From the NCBI RefSeq assembly GCF_000498495.1, contig NZ_AVCS01000004.1:233959-297958 (forward strand): a DNA stretch of 64,000 bases, in the 5' to 3' direction. Under the pieces are notes generated by a model. The model saw nothing but the letters and a program-made list of their open reading frames with translations, ran no database searches and had not been told where the DNA came from. This document shows positions 8,424-16,569 of the stretch, piece by piece. Source of the DNA: Flavobacterium enshiense DK69 (GTDB taxonomy: Bacteria > Bacteroidota > Bacteroidia > Flavobacteriales > Flavobacteriaceae). The position numbers and the translations under genes were made by a program. The stretch's first letter is position 1, and each line of letters begins with the position of its first letter.

Positions 8424-8990
8424 TTATTCTTTTACGCGCTCCATGTAAGAACCTGAAGCAGTATCGATTTTGATTTTATCACCTTCATTGATAAATAAAG
8501 GCACGTTGATTGTAGCGCCAGTTTCAACAGTTGCAGGTTTTGTAGCATTGGTAGCAGTATTTCCTTTTACTCCCGGCTCTGCATAAGTTACCTCAAGAAT
8601 TACTGAAGCAGGCATATCAACAGAAAGCGGTGCGTCTGTTTCAGTATTGATCTGAACCATTACGTTAGTCCCTTCTTTTAATAAATCCGGAGCATCAAGA
8701 ATATCTCTGTTCAAAGAAATCTGTTCGAAAGTTTCATTGTTCATGAAATGAAACTCTTGTCCTTCAGCATATAAGAATTGAAAAGTATGTGTTTCTACAC
8801 GAACAACTTCAATTTTATGACCTGCAGAAAATGTATTATCCAATACCTTACCATTTGTTAAACTTTTAAGTTTGGTTCTTACGAAAGCAGGACCTTTACC
8901 CGGTTTAACGTGAAGGAATTCAATAATTTTGTAAATATCATTGTTGTATTTGATACATAATCCGTTTCTGATATCAGCTGTACTTGCCAT
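8424..8990 (-). CDS. efp: Translation elongation factor P
   Basis: 188 residues with the three beta-barrel domains of EF-P, which binds between the P and E sites and promotes peptide bond formation on polyproline stretches. The tip loop reads HVKPGKGPAF; the modifiable Lys is residue 32. Domain II starts around VEVVRVETHTFQFLYAEGQ and domain III carries GDKIKIDTASGSYMERVKE at the C-terminus. It lies in the lpx gene block, 29 nt after lpxA's start region in the same direction, which is a conserved neighbourhood in Bacteroidota. No EF-P modification gene is nearby. Confidence 0.96.
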   Translation of the reverse strand: MASTADIRNGLCIKYNNDIYKIIEFLHVKPGKGPAFVRTKLKSLTNGKVLDNTFSAGHKIEVVRVETHTFQFLYAEGQEFHFMNNETFEQISLNRDILDAPDLLKEGTNVMVQINTETDAPLSVDMPASVILEVTYAEPGVKGNTATNATKPATVETGATINVPLFINEGDKIKIDTASGSYMERVKE

Positions 8991-9019
8991 TTTGATTTAT
9001 TTAGTTGTTTTATTTTTTA

Positions 9020-9805
9020 TTAAACGCTTCCTGTATAACCTTTCATAACTCCGCGAGGTGAATTTCGGACAAAAAGGATAATTTCGTCGCGTTCCGGAGT
9101 TGCTTCCATTTCTGCTTCAATGATACCTAATGCCTGAGTGGTATTGTAGGTTTTTTGGAACAGAATTCTGTAAATATCCTGAATTTCGCGTATTTTTTCA
9201 GTTGAAAAGCCCCTTCTTCTAAGTCCAACGGAATTAATTCCAACGTATGATAACGGTTCCTTGGCAGCTTTTGTGTAGGGAGGAACATCTTTACGAACCA
9301 ATGAACCACCGGAAATCATAGCATGATCCCCAATGGAAACAAATTGATGTATCGCAGCCAATCCTCCAATAACCGCATAATCACCAACAGTAACGTGTCC
9401 GGCCAAGGCCACTCCGTTTACAATGATGGCATTATCACCGATATGACAATCGTGAGCAATGTGTGCGGTTGCCATAACCAAGCAGTTTTTCCCAATCTTA
9501 GTCTGTCCTGAAGCGATTGTACCTCTGTTGACCGTAACACACTCTCTAATAGTAGTGTTATCGCCTATTATTGCAAGTGAATCTTCACCTCCAAATTTTA
9601 AATCCTGGGGCACTGCAGCAATTACAGCACCGGGAAAAATATTGCAATTCTTACCAATACGTGCGCCTTCCATTATGGTTACATTTGAACCAATCCAGGT
9701 TCCTTCACCAATTTCAACATTATTGTGAATGGTTGTGAAGGGCTCAATTACCACATTTTTGGCAATTTTTGCTCCAGGATGAACATAGGCTAAAGGTTGA
9801 TTCAT
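9020..9805 (-). CDS. lpxA: UDP-N-acetylglucosamine O-acyltransferase
   Basis: First enzyme of lipid A synthesis; transfers 3-hydroxyacyl from ACP to UDP-GlcNAc in the cytoplasm. 261 residues, the usual LpxA length. Hexapeptide beta-helix repeats run from the start (YVHPGAKIAKNVVIEPFTTI) to about residue 190, with the catalytic His region MATAHIAHDCHIGDN and the family signature KDVPPYTKAAKEPLSYVGIN. The C-terminal helical domain contains GLRRRGFSTEKIREIQDIYR. It follows lpxC-fabZ by 10 nt in an operon. Confidence 0.96.
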   Translation of the reverse strand: MNQPLAYVHPGAKIAKNVVIEPFTTIHNNVEIGEGTWIGSNVTIMEGARIGKNCNIFPGAVIAAVPQDLKFGGEDSLAIIGDNTTIRECVTVNRGTIASGQTKIGKNCLVMATAHIAHDCHIGDNAIIVNGVALAGHVTVGDYAVIGGLAAIHQFVSIGDHAMISGGSLVRKDVPPYTKAAKEPLSYVGINSVGLRRRGFSTEKIREIQDIYRILFQKTYNTTQALGIIEAEMEATPERDEIILFVRNSPRGVMKGYTGSV

Positions 9806-9815
9806 ATTTTCTTTT

Positions 9816-11204
9816 TTAGTTCTTTTTTACAATTTGCGCCATTAATTCGGCTTCTGTAACTAATTTACCATTTGCATAAGCGCTGGCTTGCATATGACAG
9901 ATTCCGCGACGGATTGGCGATAATAACGTTAATTTAAAGATTAAAGTATCCCCAGGTAAAACCTTGTGTTTGAATTTCACATTGTCAATTTTCATGAAAT
10001 AAGTCAGGTAATTTTCAGGATCAGGAACTGTACTTAAAATTAAGATACCTCCTGTTTGCGCCATAGCTTCGATAATTAAAACCCCTGGCATAACTGGCGC
10101 TCCCGGAAAATGTCCAATAAAGAATTCTTCATTCATTGTAACATTTTTCAATCCGACCACATGACTGTCAGACATCTCTAAAATTTTGTCAACCAACAAG
10201 AACGGATTTCTGTGTGGCAACATCGACATGATTTTAGTTACGTCCATCAAAGGCTCTTTGTTTAAATCGAAAACAGGAACCTGATTTTTCTGTTCGTTTT
10301 TAATAATCTTAGACATTTTTTTTGCAAACATGGTGTTTACATAATGTCCGGGTTTATTAGCAATTACTTTTCCTTTGATTTTTGTTCCGATCAAAGCCAA
10401 ATCCCCTACTACATCAAGTAATTTATGACGTGCAGCTTCGTTTGGATAATGTAATGTAAGGTTATCTAAAACCCCGTTTGGTTTAACTGAAATAGTGTCT
10501 TTTCCGAAAGCCACTTTCAAACGTTCCATTGTTTCGTCGGATATCTCCTTATCCACATAAACGATAGCGTTATTTAAGTCACCGCCTTTGATCAATCCAT
10601 TTTGAAGCAAACCTTCTAATTCATGAAGAAAACTGAAAGTACGGCAATCGGCAATTTCTGATTTGAATTCGCCAATGGATTTCATATTGGCATTTTGAGT
10701 ACCTAAAACTTTCGTGCCAAAATCAACCATAGCAGTTACGCAATACTCATCAGAAGGAATTACTGTAATTTCACTTCCGGTAGCTTCGTCTGTGTATGAA
10801 ATAACTTCTTTAACCACATAAACATTTCGCTCAGCATCCTGCTCTACTACACCTGCCTTTTCAATAGCTTCTACGAAATATTTTGATGAACCGTCCATAA
10901 TTGGAGGCTCAGAAGCATTTAACTCAATGATAACGTTATCAACATCACATCCGACAAAAGCAGCCAATACGTGCTCTGAAGTCTGGATTTTAACGCCTAA
11001 TTTTTCAAGATTTGTACCTCTTTGAGTATTTACAACATAATTTGCATCGGCTTCGATAATTGGCTCGCCTTCCAAATCAACACGAACAAATGTGAATCCG
11101 TTGTTAACTGGTGCCGGTTTAAATGTCATTGTTACTTCCTGACCGGTGTGTAACCCTACTCCTTTTAATGAAACTTCGTTTTTGATGGTTGTTTGCTTAA
11201 CCAT
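9816..11204 (-). CDS. lpxC-fabZ: Bifunctional UDP-3-O-acyl-GlcNAc deacetylase / 3-hydroxyacyl-ACP dehydratase
   Basis: 462-residue fusion characteristic of Bacteroidota. Residues 1 to about 305 are LpxC, the zinc deacetylase committing lipid A synthesis: SLKGVGLHTG at the N-terminus, the zinc ligand in QTSEHVLAAF, and the late pair in HYPNEAARHKLLD. Residues about 315-462 are FabZ, which dehydrates 3-hydroxyacyl-ACP: MLPHRNPFLLVDKI and GHFPGAPVMPGVLIIEAMAQ hold the catalytic His and Glu. Fusing the two ties the split between lipid A and phospholipid use of hydroxyacyl-ACP to a fixed ratio. It sits 20 nt after lpxD and 10 nt before lpxA. Confidence 0.97.
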   Translation of the reverse strand: MVKQTTIKNEVSLKGVGLHTGQEVTMTFKPAPVNNGFTFVRVDLEGEPIIEADANYVVNTQRGTNLEKLGVKIQTSEHVLAAFVGCDVDNVIIELNASEPPIMDGSSKYFVEAIEKAGVVEQDAERNVYVVKEVISYTDEATGSEITVIPSDEYCVTAMVDFGTKVLGTQNANMKSIGEFKSEIADCRTFSFLHELEGLLQNGLIKGGDLNNAIVYVDKEISDETMERLKVAFGKDTISVKPNGVLDNLTLHYPNEAARHKLLDVVGDLALIGTKIKGKVIANKPGHYVNTMFAKKMSKIIKNEQKNQVPVFDLNKEPLMDVTKIMSMLPHRNPFLLVDKILEMSDSHVVGLKNVTMNEEFFIGHFPGAPVMPGVLIIEAMAQTGGILILSTVPDPENYLTYFMKIDNVKFKHKVLPGDTLIFKLTLLSPIRRGICHMQASAYANGKLVTEAELMAQIVKKN

Positions 11205-11224
11205 GGTTTATTTGTTTAGTTTAG

Positions 11225-12244
11225 TTAGTTTTTCTGTTTTTTTAGTTTATGCAGATCGTCCACGATTTTCGGCAGGTTTTTAAAATGAACGTATGATTTG
11301 CTGAAATCAGCATAATTGAAAGACGGGCTTCCTTGGATCGCTTCGCCATCCTTGATGTTTCTTCCAACTCCGGATTGCGCCTGAATTCTTACGCCGTTTC
11401 CGATGGTTAAATGACCTGCAATACCGACCTGTCCGCCAATCATACAGTTTTTGCCAATTTTGGTTGAACCTGCCACTCCTGTTTGAGAAGCAATAACTGT
11501 ATTCTCTCCTATTTCAACATTATGCGCGATTTGAATCTGGTTGTCAAGTTTTACGCCTTTTCGGATAATTGTTGAACCCAGAGTGGCTCTGTCAATAGTT
11601 GTACAAGAACCTATATCAACATTATCTTCGATGATTACATTCCCTATTTGCGGTACTTTTGAATAGGTGCCGTCTTCCTGAGGAGCAAACCCAAATCCGT
11701 CCGACCCAATAATAGAACCGGAATGTATAGTACAATTCATGCCTACCTCTGTTTCTGAATAAATGCGAACACCTGCAAACAAAACTGTATTGTCCCCAAT
11801 AACAACGTTATCCCCCACAAAACTGTTTGGGTAAATTTTTACGTTATTACCGATCTTTACATTTTTCCCAACGTAACAGAAACTCCCCAAATAGAGGTTT
11901 TCGCCATATTCAACATTTTCGGAAATAACGGAAGGCTGTTCTATACCTGATTTCATCAGTTTTACCTGATTGTAGTATTCCAGAAGTTTTGAAAACGATT
12001 TATAAGCATCTTCCACTTTGATTAAAGTGGTTGTGATCGGCTGATCTGGTTCAAAAGTCGAATTTACTATGGTAATAGTCGCTTTTGTAGTATATATGTA
12101 GTTTAGGTATTTCGGATTAGCCAAAAAAGTAAGGGAACCTTCTGTTCCTTCTTCAATTTTAGATAATTTGTAGACTTCTGCTGATGGGTTCCCAACAACT
12201 TCGCCTTCTAAAATACCAGCTATTTGTTCTGCAGTAAATTTCAT
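11225..12244 (-). CDS. lpxD: UDP-3-O-(3-hydroxyacyl)glucosamine N-acyltransferase
   Basis: Third step of lipid A synthesis, adding the N-linked hydroxyacyl chain. 339 residues, the canonical length. The N-terminal uridine-binding domain (KFTAEQIAGILEGEVVGNP...SLTFLANPKY) is followed by hexapeptide repeats from about residue 100 to 315, including the catalytic region DNQIQIAHNVEIGENTVIAS, and a short C-terminal helix (HFKNLPKIVDDLHKLKKQK). It is the first gene of the lpxD/lpxC-fabZ/lpxA/efp run, preceded by a TATTTTTG -7 box. Confidence 0.96.
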   Translation of the reverse strand: MKFTAEQIAGILEGEVVGNPSAEVYKLSKIEEGTEGSLTFLANPKYLNYIYTTKATITIVNSTFEPDQPITTTLIKVEDAYKSFSKLLEYYNQVKLMKSGIEQPSVISENVEYGENLYLGSFCYVGKNVKIGNNVKIYPNSFVGDNVVIGDNTVLFAGVRIYSETEVGMNCTIHSGSIIGSDGFGFAPQEDGTYSKVPQIGNVIIEDNVDIGSCTTIDRATLGSTIIRKGVKLDNQIQIAHNVEIGENTVIASQTGVAGSTKIGKNCMIGGQVGIAGHLTIGNGVRIQAQSGVGRNIKDGEAIQGSPSFNYADFSKSYVHFKNLPKIVDDLHKLKKQKN

Positions 12245-12336
12245 CTTATATCATTTTTATTTACCTTAGGTATAAGATAAAACTCGCGTTTTTGTTTGTT
12301 GCATGTCTGTTTTCAGCATAGCTCGTTTTATCTGTG

Positions 12337-12344
12337 CAAAAATA
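12337..12344 (-). promoter_or_regulatory. Promoter -7 box of the lpxD operon (TATTTTTG)
   Basis: TATTTTTG on the minus strand, 93 bp before the lpxD ATG and just downstream of the HD-hydrolase stop codon. It matches TAnnTTTG; the -33 element is weak. Confidence 0.42.
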
Positions 12345-12361
12345 TAAAATTTAATCGAATC

Positions 12362-13597
12362 TTAACTTCCCAACAATACTTTTGGGAAACAGATAAAATA
12401 TTTTGTCACCGGTTTGGATAAAGCTTTTAAATTCAGCTGGTCAGAAGCTTCAACCACATCTTCAATTGTTTTATCTTTCTTGTAAATGTGGATTGGTTCA
12501 CCGGTTTTGTTATAGGCCTGATTCTTGATTTTACCCTTGAAAATAAAATAATCCACTTCCTTTTCGGATAAGTTGTGAAGGTTCATCATTTTCGATTTTA
12601 AATCGGTCATATGCTCTTTGCTTACTTTCTCCGTAACCATTTTGATTTTAAGCAAATCCCTATTGATAATCATTTTGCTTAAAGAAGAAAGCACAAAATC
12701 ATCATGAAACTGCCATGATTTTATGGCGCTGACTATATCAAAATCATCCAATAATGCGAACTTTTTCAGATTAGGGTTGTCGAAACCGCTGGAGTCAATT
12801 TTATTCTGCATAAAAAACTGTAATGGTTCGCTGCAAGGAAGCATCGTTCCCATTTGAGTGAGTTCTTTAGCGCGTTTCAGAATTTTTGTCAGCGTTAATT
12901 CAGCCACAAGACTGGTTTTATGCAGGTAGGCCTGCCAATACATCAATCGTCTTGCTACTAAAAACTGCTCTACCGAATAAATCCCTTTTTCTTCAATAAC
13001 CAAAACGTCATCCACAACGTGCATCATCTGAATCAATCGCTCCGAATTGATATTTCCTTCGGCTACACCTGTGTAAAAACTATCACGCTTAAGGTAATCC
13101 ATTCGATCCATATCCAACTGACTGGAAATTAGTTGCAGCATGAATCTTCTGTGGTATTCACCTTTGAAAATCTGAATAGCCAATGACAGCTTTCCATCAA
13201 ATTCACGATTGAGTTCATTCATAAAAAACAATGAAATCTCTTCATGGTGAACTGATTCCACAATACTATGTTCCATGGCGTGTGAAAAAGGTCCGTGTCC
13301 GATATCATGCAACAATATTGCTATATAGAGCGCATTTTCCTCATCCTCCGAAATTTCAACCTCTTTAAAGCGTAACGTCTGAACCGCTTTCTGCATAATG
13401 TGCATACAACCTAAAGCGTGGTGAAAACGCGTATGATGCGCACCGGGATAGACAAGATAGGACATTCCCATTTGAGAAATACGTCGTAACCGCTGAAAAT
13501 AAGGATGTTGAATTAAGTCGTAAATTAAGGTATTCGGAATGGTTATAAAACCATATATGGGGTCGTTTAGGATTTTGAGCTTGTTAATCTGATTCAC
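12362..13597 (-). CDS. HD-domain phosphohydrolase (GTG start)
   Basis: About 411 residues of the HD superfamily related to dGTPase-like hydrolases. Motifs: PYFQRLRRISQMG near the N-terminus, HHTRFHHALG (first His), LHDIGHGPFSHAMEH (the HD pair) and LDMDRMDYLKRDS (late Asp), which would bind the metals. I choose the GTG at 13597 (peptide MNQINKLKILNDP): the only longer in-frame option is a TTG at 13618 that lies inside a TATATTTG -7 box, so it should not be in the mRNA. The substrate is unknown; a deoxynucleotide or nucleotide phosphate is likely by family. Confidence 0.88.
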   Translation of the reverse strand: MNQINKLKILNDPIYGFITIPNTLIYDLIQHPYFQRLRRISQMGMSYLVYPGAHHTRFHHALGCMHIMQKAVQTLRFKEVEISEDEENALYIAILLHDIGHGPFSHAMEHSIVESVHHEEISLFFMNELNREFDGKLSLAIQIFKGEYHRRFMLQLISSQLDMDRMDYLKRDSFYTGVAEGNINSERLIQMMHVVDDVLVIEEKGIYSVEQFLVARRLMYWQAYLHKTSLVAELTLTKILKRAKELTQMGTMLPCSEPLQFFMQNKIDSSGFDNPNLKKFALLDDFDIVSAIKSWQFHDDFVLSSLSKMIINRDLLKIKMVTEKVSKEHMTDLKSKMMNLHNLSEKEVDYFIFKGKIKNQAYNKTGEPIHIYKKDKTIEDVVEASDQLNLKALSKPVTKYFICFPKVLLGS

Positions 13598-13615
13598 GCA
13601 AGTATAATATTTAAA

Positions 13616-13646
13616 CAAATATAGTGAAATTAGATTTGATGTTAAA
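13616..13646 (-). promoter_or_regulatory. Promoter of the HD hydrolase (TTTA-N19-TATATTTG)
   Basis: TATATTTG (complement of 13616-13623) preceded after a 19-nt spacer by TTTA. It sits 18 bp upstream of the GTG at 13597 and excludes the upstream TTG as start. Confidence 0.5.
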
Positions 13647-13678
13647 TAAGAGAAAAATAATGCAACATCTTTAATAAA

Positions 13679-13709
13679 AAAGAGGCTGCCCTAAAATGAC
13701 AGCCTCTTT
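13679..13709 (-). terminator. Rho-independent terminator after the delta-60 repeat gene
   Basis: Stem AAAGAGGCTG/CAGCCTCTTT with an 11-nt loop, followed on the minus strand by TTTTT. It lies 24 bp beyond the stop codon of the 874-residue protein. Confidence 0.85.
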
Positions 13710-13732
13710 CGTAAAAATTATTTCGCTAAATA

Positions 13733-16357
13733 TTAAAATATTATTTTTTTATTTGCTTCTGAGTTATCCTCATCAGTAATTTTAATGATAACAATCTGTT
13801 TTCTAACAGTTAAGTTATTTATAGTTGTTTCTGAAGCGTTAACATTTTTATTTTCAAAAATAAGCTTTCCGGTTATGTCAAATAACTTAACAGAACGCAT
13901 TATTTTACCCTCACTTTTAATATGCAAAACAGAATTCTTTTCATAAATAATTATGTTTTCGTTATTAAAGGCATTTTCATCTAATGATAATGTAGTCGCA
14001 TTAATTCTTGCAATACGGTTTCTACCAGTATTATTATAATTTGTAAAAGCTCCTGCGATTACCAGTTTTCCATCTGTTTGAAGTGCACAGGAATACACAG
14101 TACTATTTGAAGCTGTGTTACCAGAATTGAAACTTGTATCGAGTGTCCCAATAGCATTAAAACGTGTTAAATGTAAATTTACTGTTTCGAATCCAAAATG
14201 TCCACCTGCGATTATTTTTCCGTCAGGCTGAATTGCAATTGTTAAAATTGATGGATTAGCAAACCCCGTGTTCATAGTCGTTTCAAGAGTACCATTTGCA
14301 TTTAAACGAACAATACCGTCTGCCTCGATAACATTATTTAAGTCTCTGAAACTTCCACCAATAACAATTTTCCCATTAGATTGAACTTTTATGACTTCAA
14401 TAGAGAAAAAAGATTGATAAGTTAATGAACTAAAGGAAGTATCTAAAGTACCATTAGTATTTAAACGCACAAGACCTTTTCTTGAAGAACCATTATAACT
14501 ATCAAATCTTCCTCCGATTACTATTTTCCCATCGGATTGTAATGCCAAAGCTTTAACTTCATTATCTGCACCCGAACCTGGAGTAAATGTGGTGTCTAAA
14601 GTTCCATTTGAGTTCAATCTGGCAATTCTATTAATAGAGCTCCCGTTATAGGTAGTGAACGAACCTCCGATTACTATTTTCCCATCAGGCTGAACCAAAA
14701 TAGACATAACTGTAAAATTTGGTCCAACTCCGGTAACAAAGCTAGTATCTAATGAGCCATCAGAATTTAAACGTACTAGATTATTAATTAATGTACCGTT
14801 ATATTTTCCAAAATACCCTCCTAAAAGTATTTTACCGTCTGTTTGAATTGCAGATGCGAATACATCCGCTTTTAAATTTGCAGATGTTGTCTGAATACCG
14901 CTTCCACCAGCATTAAAATTAGTATCTAATGTGCCGTCAGTATTAATTCGGGCAACTCTATTGGCCACTACTCCATTATAAAGTCCGAATCCACCTCCAA
15001 TTATGACCTTTTTATCAGGTTGGATCAATGTAGTACGAATAGAAAAATTTGAGCCACTTCCAGTATTAAAAGTCATATCTATACTTCGATTAGAATTAAT
15101 TCTGGCAATATCATTTCTTTCCGTTTCGTTAACGCTTTCAAACTCACCACCTAGAATAATCTGACCATTTGGTTGCATAGCCATTGCATATACGTCGGTA
15201 TCTGCATCGGTATCGAAATCAATCTTTTTATCTACACCAGTTCCAGATGAAAAACTTGTATCAATTGTACCGTTGCTATTCAAACGCGTAATTCGGTTAA
15301 CAATAGTTCCACCATAAGTTTGAAAATTTCCACCTATAAGTATTTTTCCATCAGCTTGTATTAAAGAAGTATTAACAACCATTGTATTTGTTACAGCAAT
15401 TGGGTAAGTAGTGAAAGTAGTATCAACAGATCCCGAGCTGTTTAAACGAATAAGAACATTTCTGAATCCTTCATATAGTACACTATTACCCCCAATAATT
15501 ATTTTACCATCACTTTGTAAAGAAACTGTTCTAATTTTACAATACACTTCTAATGAAGGGTTAAATGCCAAATCTAAAGTACCATTAGCATTCAGACGGC
15601 AAATCCCATAAGCATTTTCTCCGTCGTAAGTAGTAAAATCACCTCCCAAAATTATTTTTCCATCTGGTTGGATTACAACTTTGTATACAGTATTGTGTCC
15701 ATTTCCAGTTCCTGTAATGGCAAAACCAGAATCCAGACTTCCGTTTGTATTTAAACGTAAAACCCCTCTTTTGCTTTCTCCGTTGAAATGAGTAAAACTT
15801 CCGCCTACTACAATTTTTCCATCATTTTGAATAACTATAGATCTTACTGAAGCTAGCGAACTCGATCCGTTGTAAGCGTCTGTTAAACCAGTTCCAATAT
15901 TAAAACTTGTATCTAATGTTCCATTCGAATTTAAACGGGCAATTCCATTAAATGAAGTTCCGTTAATTTGTGTAAACATACCTCCAATTATGATCTTACC
16001 ATCGGGTTGAATTGCACTCGCTTGAATTACAGGTCCGACATATTCAGTTCCGTTGACAATAAGTTTGATAATTGTGGATGAACCAAATGAAGTGTCTAAC
16101 GTACCATCTGCATTTATACGTGCAAGACCTTTTTTTGAAGTTCCATTGTATTTAAGAAAACCTCCGCCTATAATTATTTTACCATCAGGTTGTAATGTAG
16201 TTGACACAACACCATCTTTAGCAGACGAAGATGTACCACCATCACCATTACCAAAACCTAAATCTGAAGGATTAAAGGAGCTATCGATGGCTCCATCCTG
16301 GGCGGAAACCATGAAGCAAAGATGCATTGCAAAAAATAAAAATAATTTTTTTCTCAT
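13733..16357 (-). CDS. Secreted delta-60 repeat (DUF5122) protein with T9SS type A C-terminus
   Basis: 874 residues: signal peptide 1-19 (LFLFFAMHLCFMVSAQ), then 14 delta-60 repeats of about 55 residues, each with the core QPDGKIIIGGxFxxYNGxxxxxIARLNxNGTLDTSF, and a C-terminal T9SS sorting-like domain (about 800-874: NENIIIYEKNSVLHIKSEGK...VKLFDITGKLI...VRKQIVIIKITDED). The usual PNP motif of type A domains is degenerate here. Repeats of this kind form beta-propeller blades; 14 would fit two seven-bladed propellers. It is probably surface exposed. It is followed by a strong terminator, so it is monocistronic. Confidence 0.85.
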   Translation of the reverse strand: MRKKLFLFFAMHLCFMVSAQDGAIDSSFNPSDLGFGNGDGGTSSSAKDGVVSTTLQPDGKIIIGGGFLKYNGTSKKGLARINADGTLDTSFGSSTIIKLIVNGTEYVGPVIQASAIQPDGKIIIGGMFTQINGTSFNGIARLNSNGTLDTSFNIGTGLTDAYNGSSSLASVRSIVIQNDGKIVVGGSFTHFNGESKRGVLRLNTNGSLDSGFAITGTGNGHNTVYKVVIQPDGKIILGGDFTTYDGENAYGICRLNANGTLDLAFNPSLEVYCKIRTVSLQSDGKIIIGGNSVLYEGFRNVLIRLNSSGSVDTTFTTYPIAVTNTMVVNTSLIQADGKILIGGNFQTYGGTIVNRITRLNSNGTIDTSFSSGTGVDKKIDFDTDADTDVYAMAMQPNGQIILGGEFESVNETERNDIARINSNRSIDMTFNTGSGSNFSIRTTLIQPDKKVIIGGGFGLYNGVVANRVARINTDGTLDTNFNAGGSGIQTTSANLKADVFASAIQTDGKILLGGYFGKYNGTLINNLVRLNSDGSLDTSFVTGVGPNFTVMSILVQPDGKIVIGGSFTTYNGSSINRIARLNSNGTLDTTFTPGSGADNEVKALALQSDGKIVIGGRFDSYNGSSRKGLVRLNTNGTLDTSFSSLTYQSFFSIEVIKVQSNGKIVIGGSFRDLNNVIEADGIVRLNANGTLETTMNTGFANPSILTIAIQPDGKIIAGGHFGFETVNLHLTRFNAIGTLDTSFNSGNTASNSTVYSCALQTDGKLVIAGAFTNYNNTGRNRIARINATTLSLDENAFNNENIIIYEKNSVLHIKSEGKIMRSVKLFDITGKLIFENKNVNASETTINNLTVRKQIVIIKITDEDNSEANKKIIF

Positions 16358-16529
16358 TTGTAATAAATTCTAGTTTTTTTATTGATTAATTTTTTTTAGT
16401 TAAATTTCTATTGATATAACATGCGAAATTTCGTAAAAATATTTTTATAAACAAGTTTTTTATTACAAAATAAATATTCTGAGTTTTACTGCATAATGGT
16501 TTTGTGGCAAATGTGTCAGAAATAAAAAA

Positions 16530-16549
16530 AGCCATCCGAAAGGATGGCT
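16530..16549 (-). terminator. Rho-independent terminator after the M13 peptidase gene
   Basis: Perfect stem AGCCATCC/GGATGGCT with a tetraloop (GAAA on the plus strand), followed on the minus strand by TTTTTTT. It lies 21 bp past the stop codon. Confidence 0.88.
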
Positions 16550-16569
16550 TAATGTAAATTATCTGTAAC

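Noticed and set aside
13733..16357. The regular repeats as a CRISPR-like or satellite array
   Set aside because: The repeats are coding, in frame, and follow the delta-60 protein pattern.
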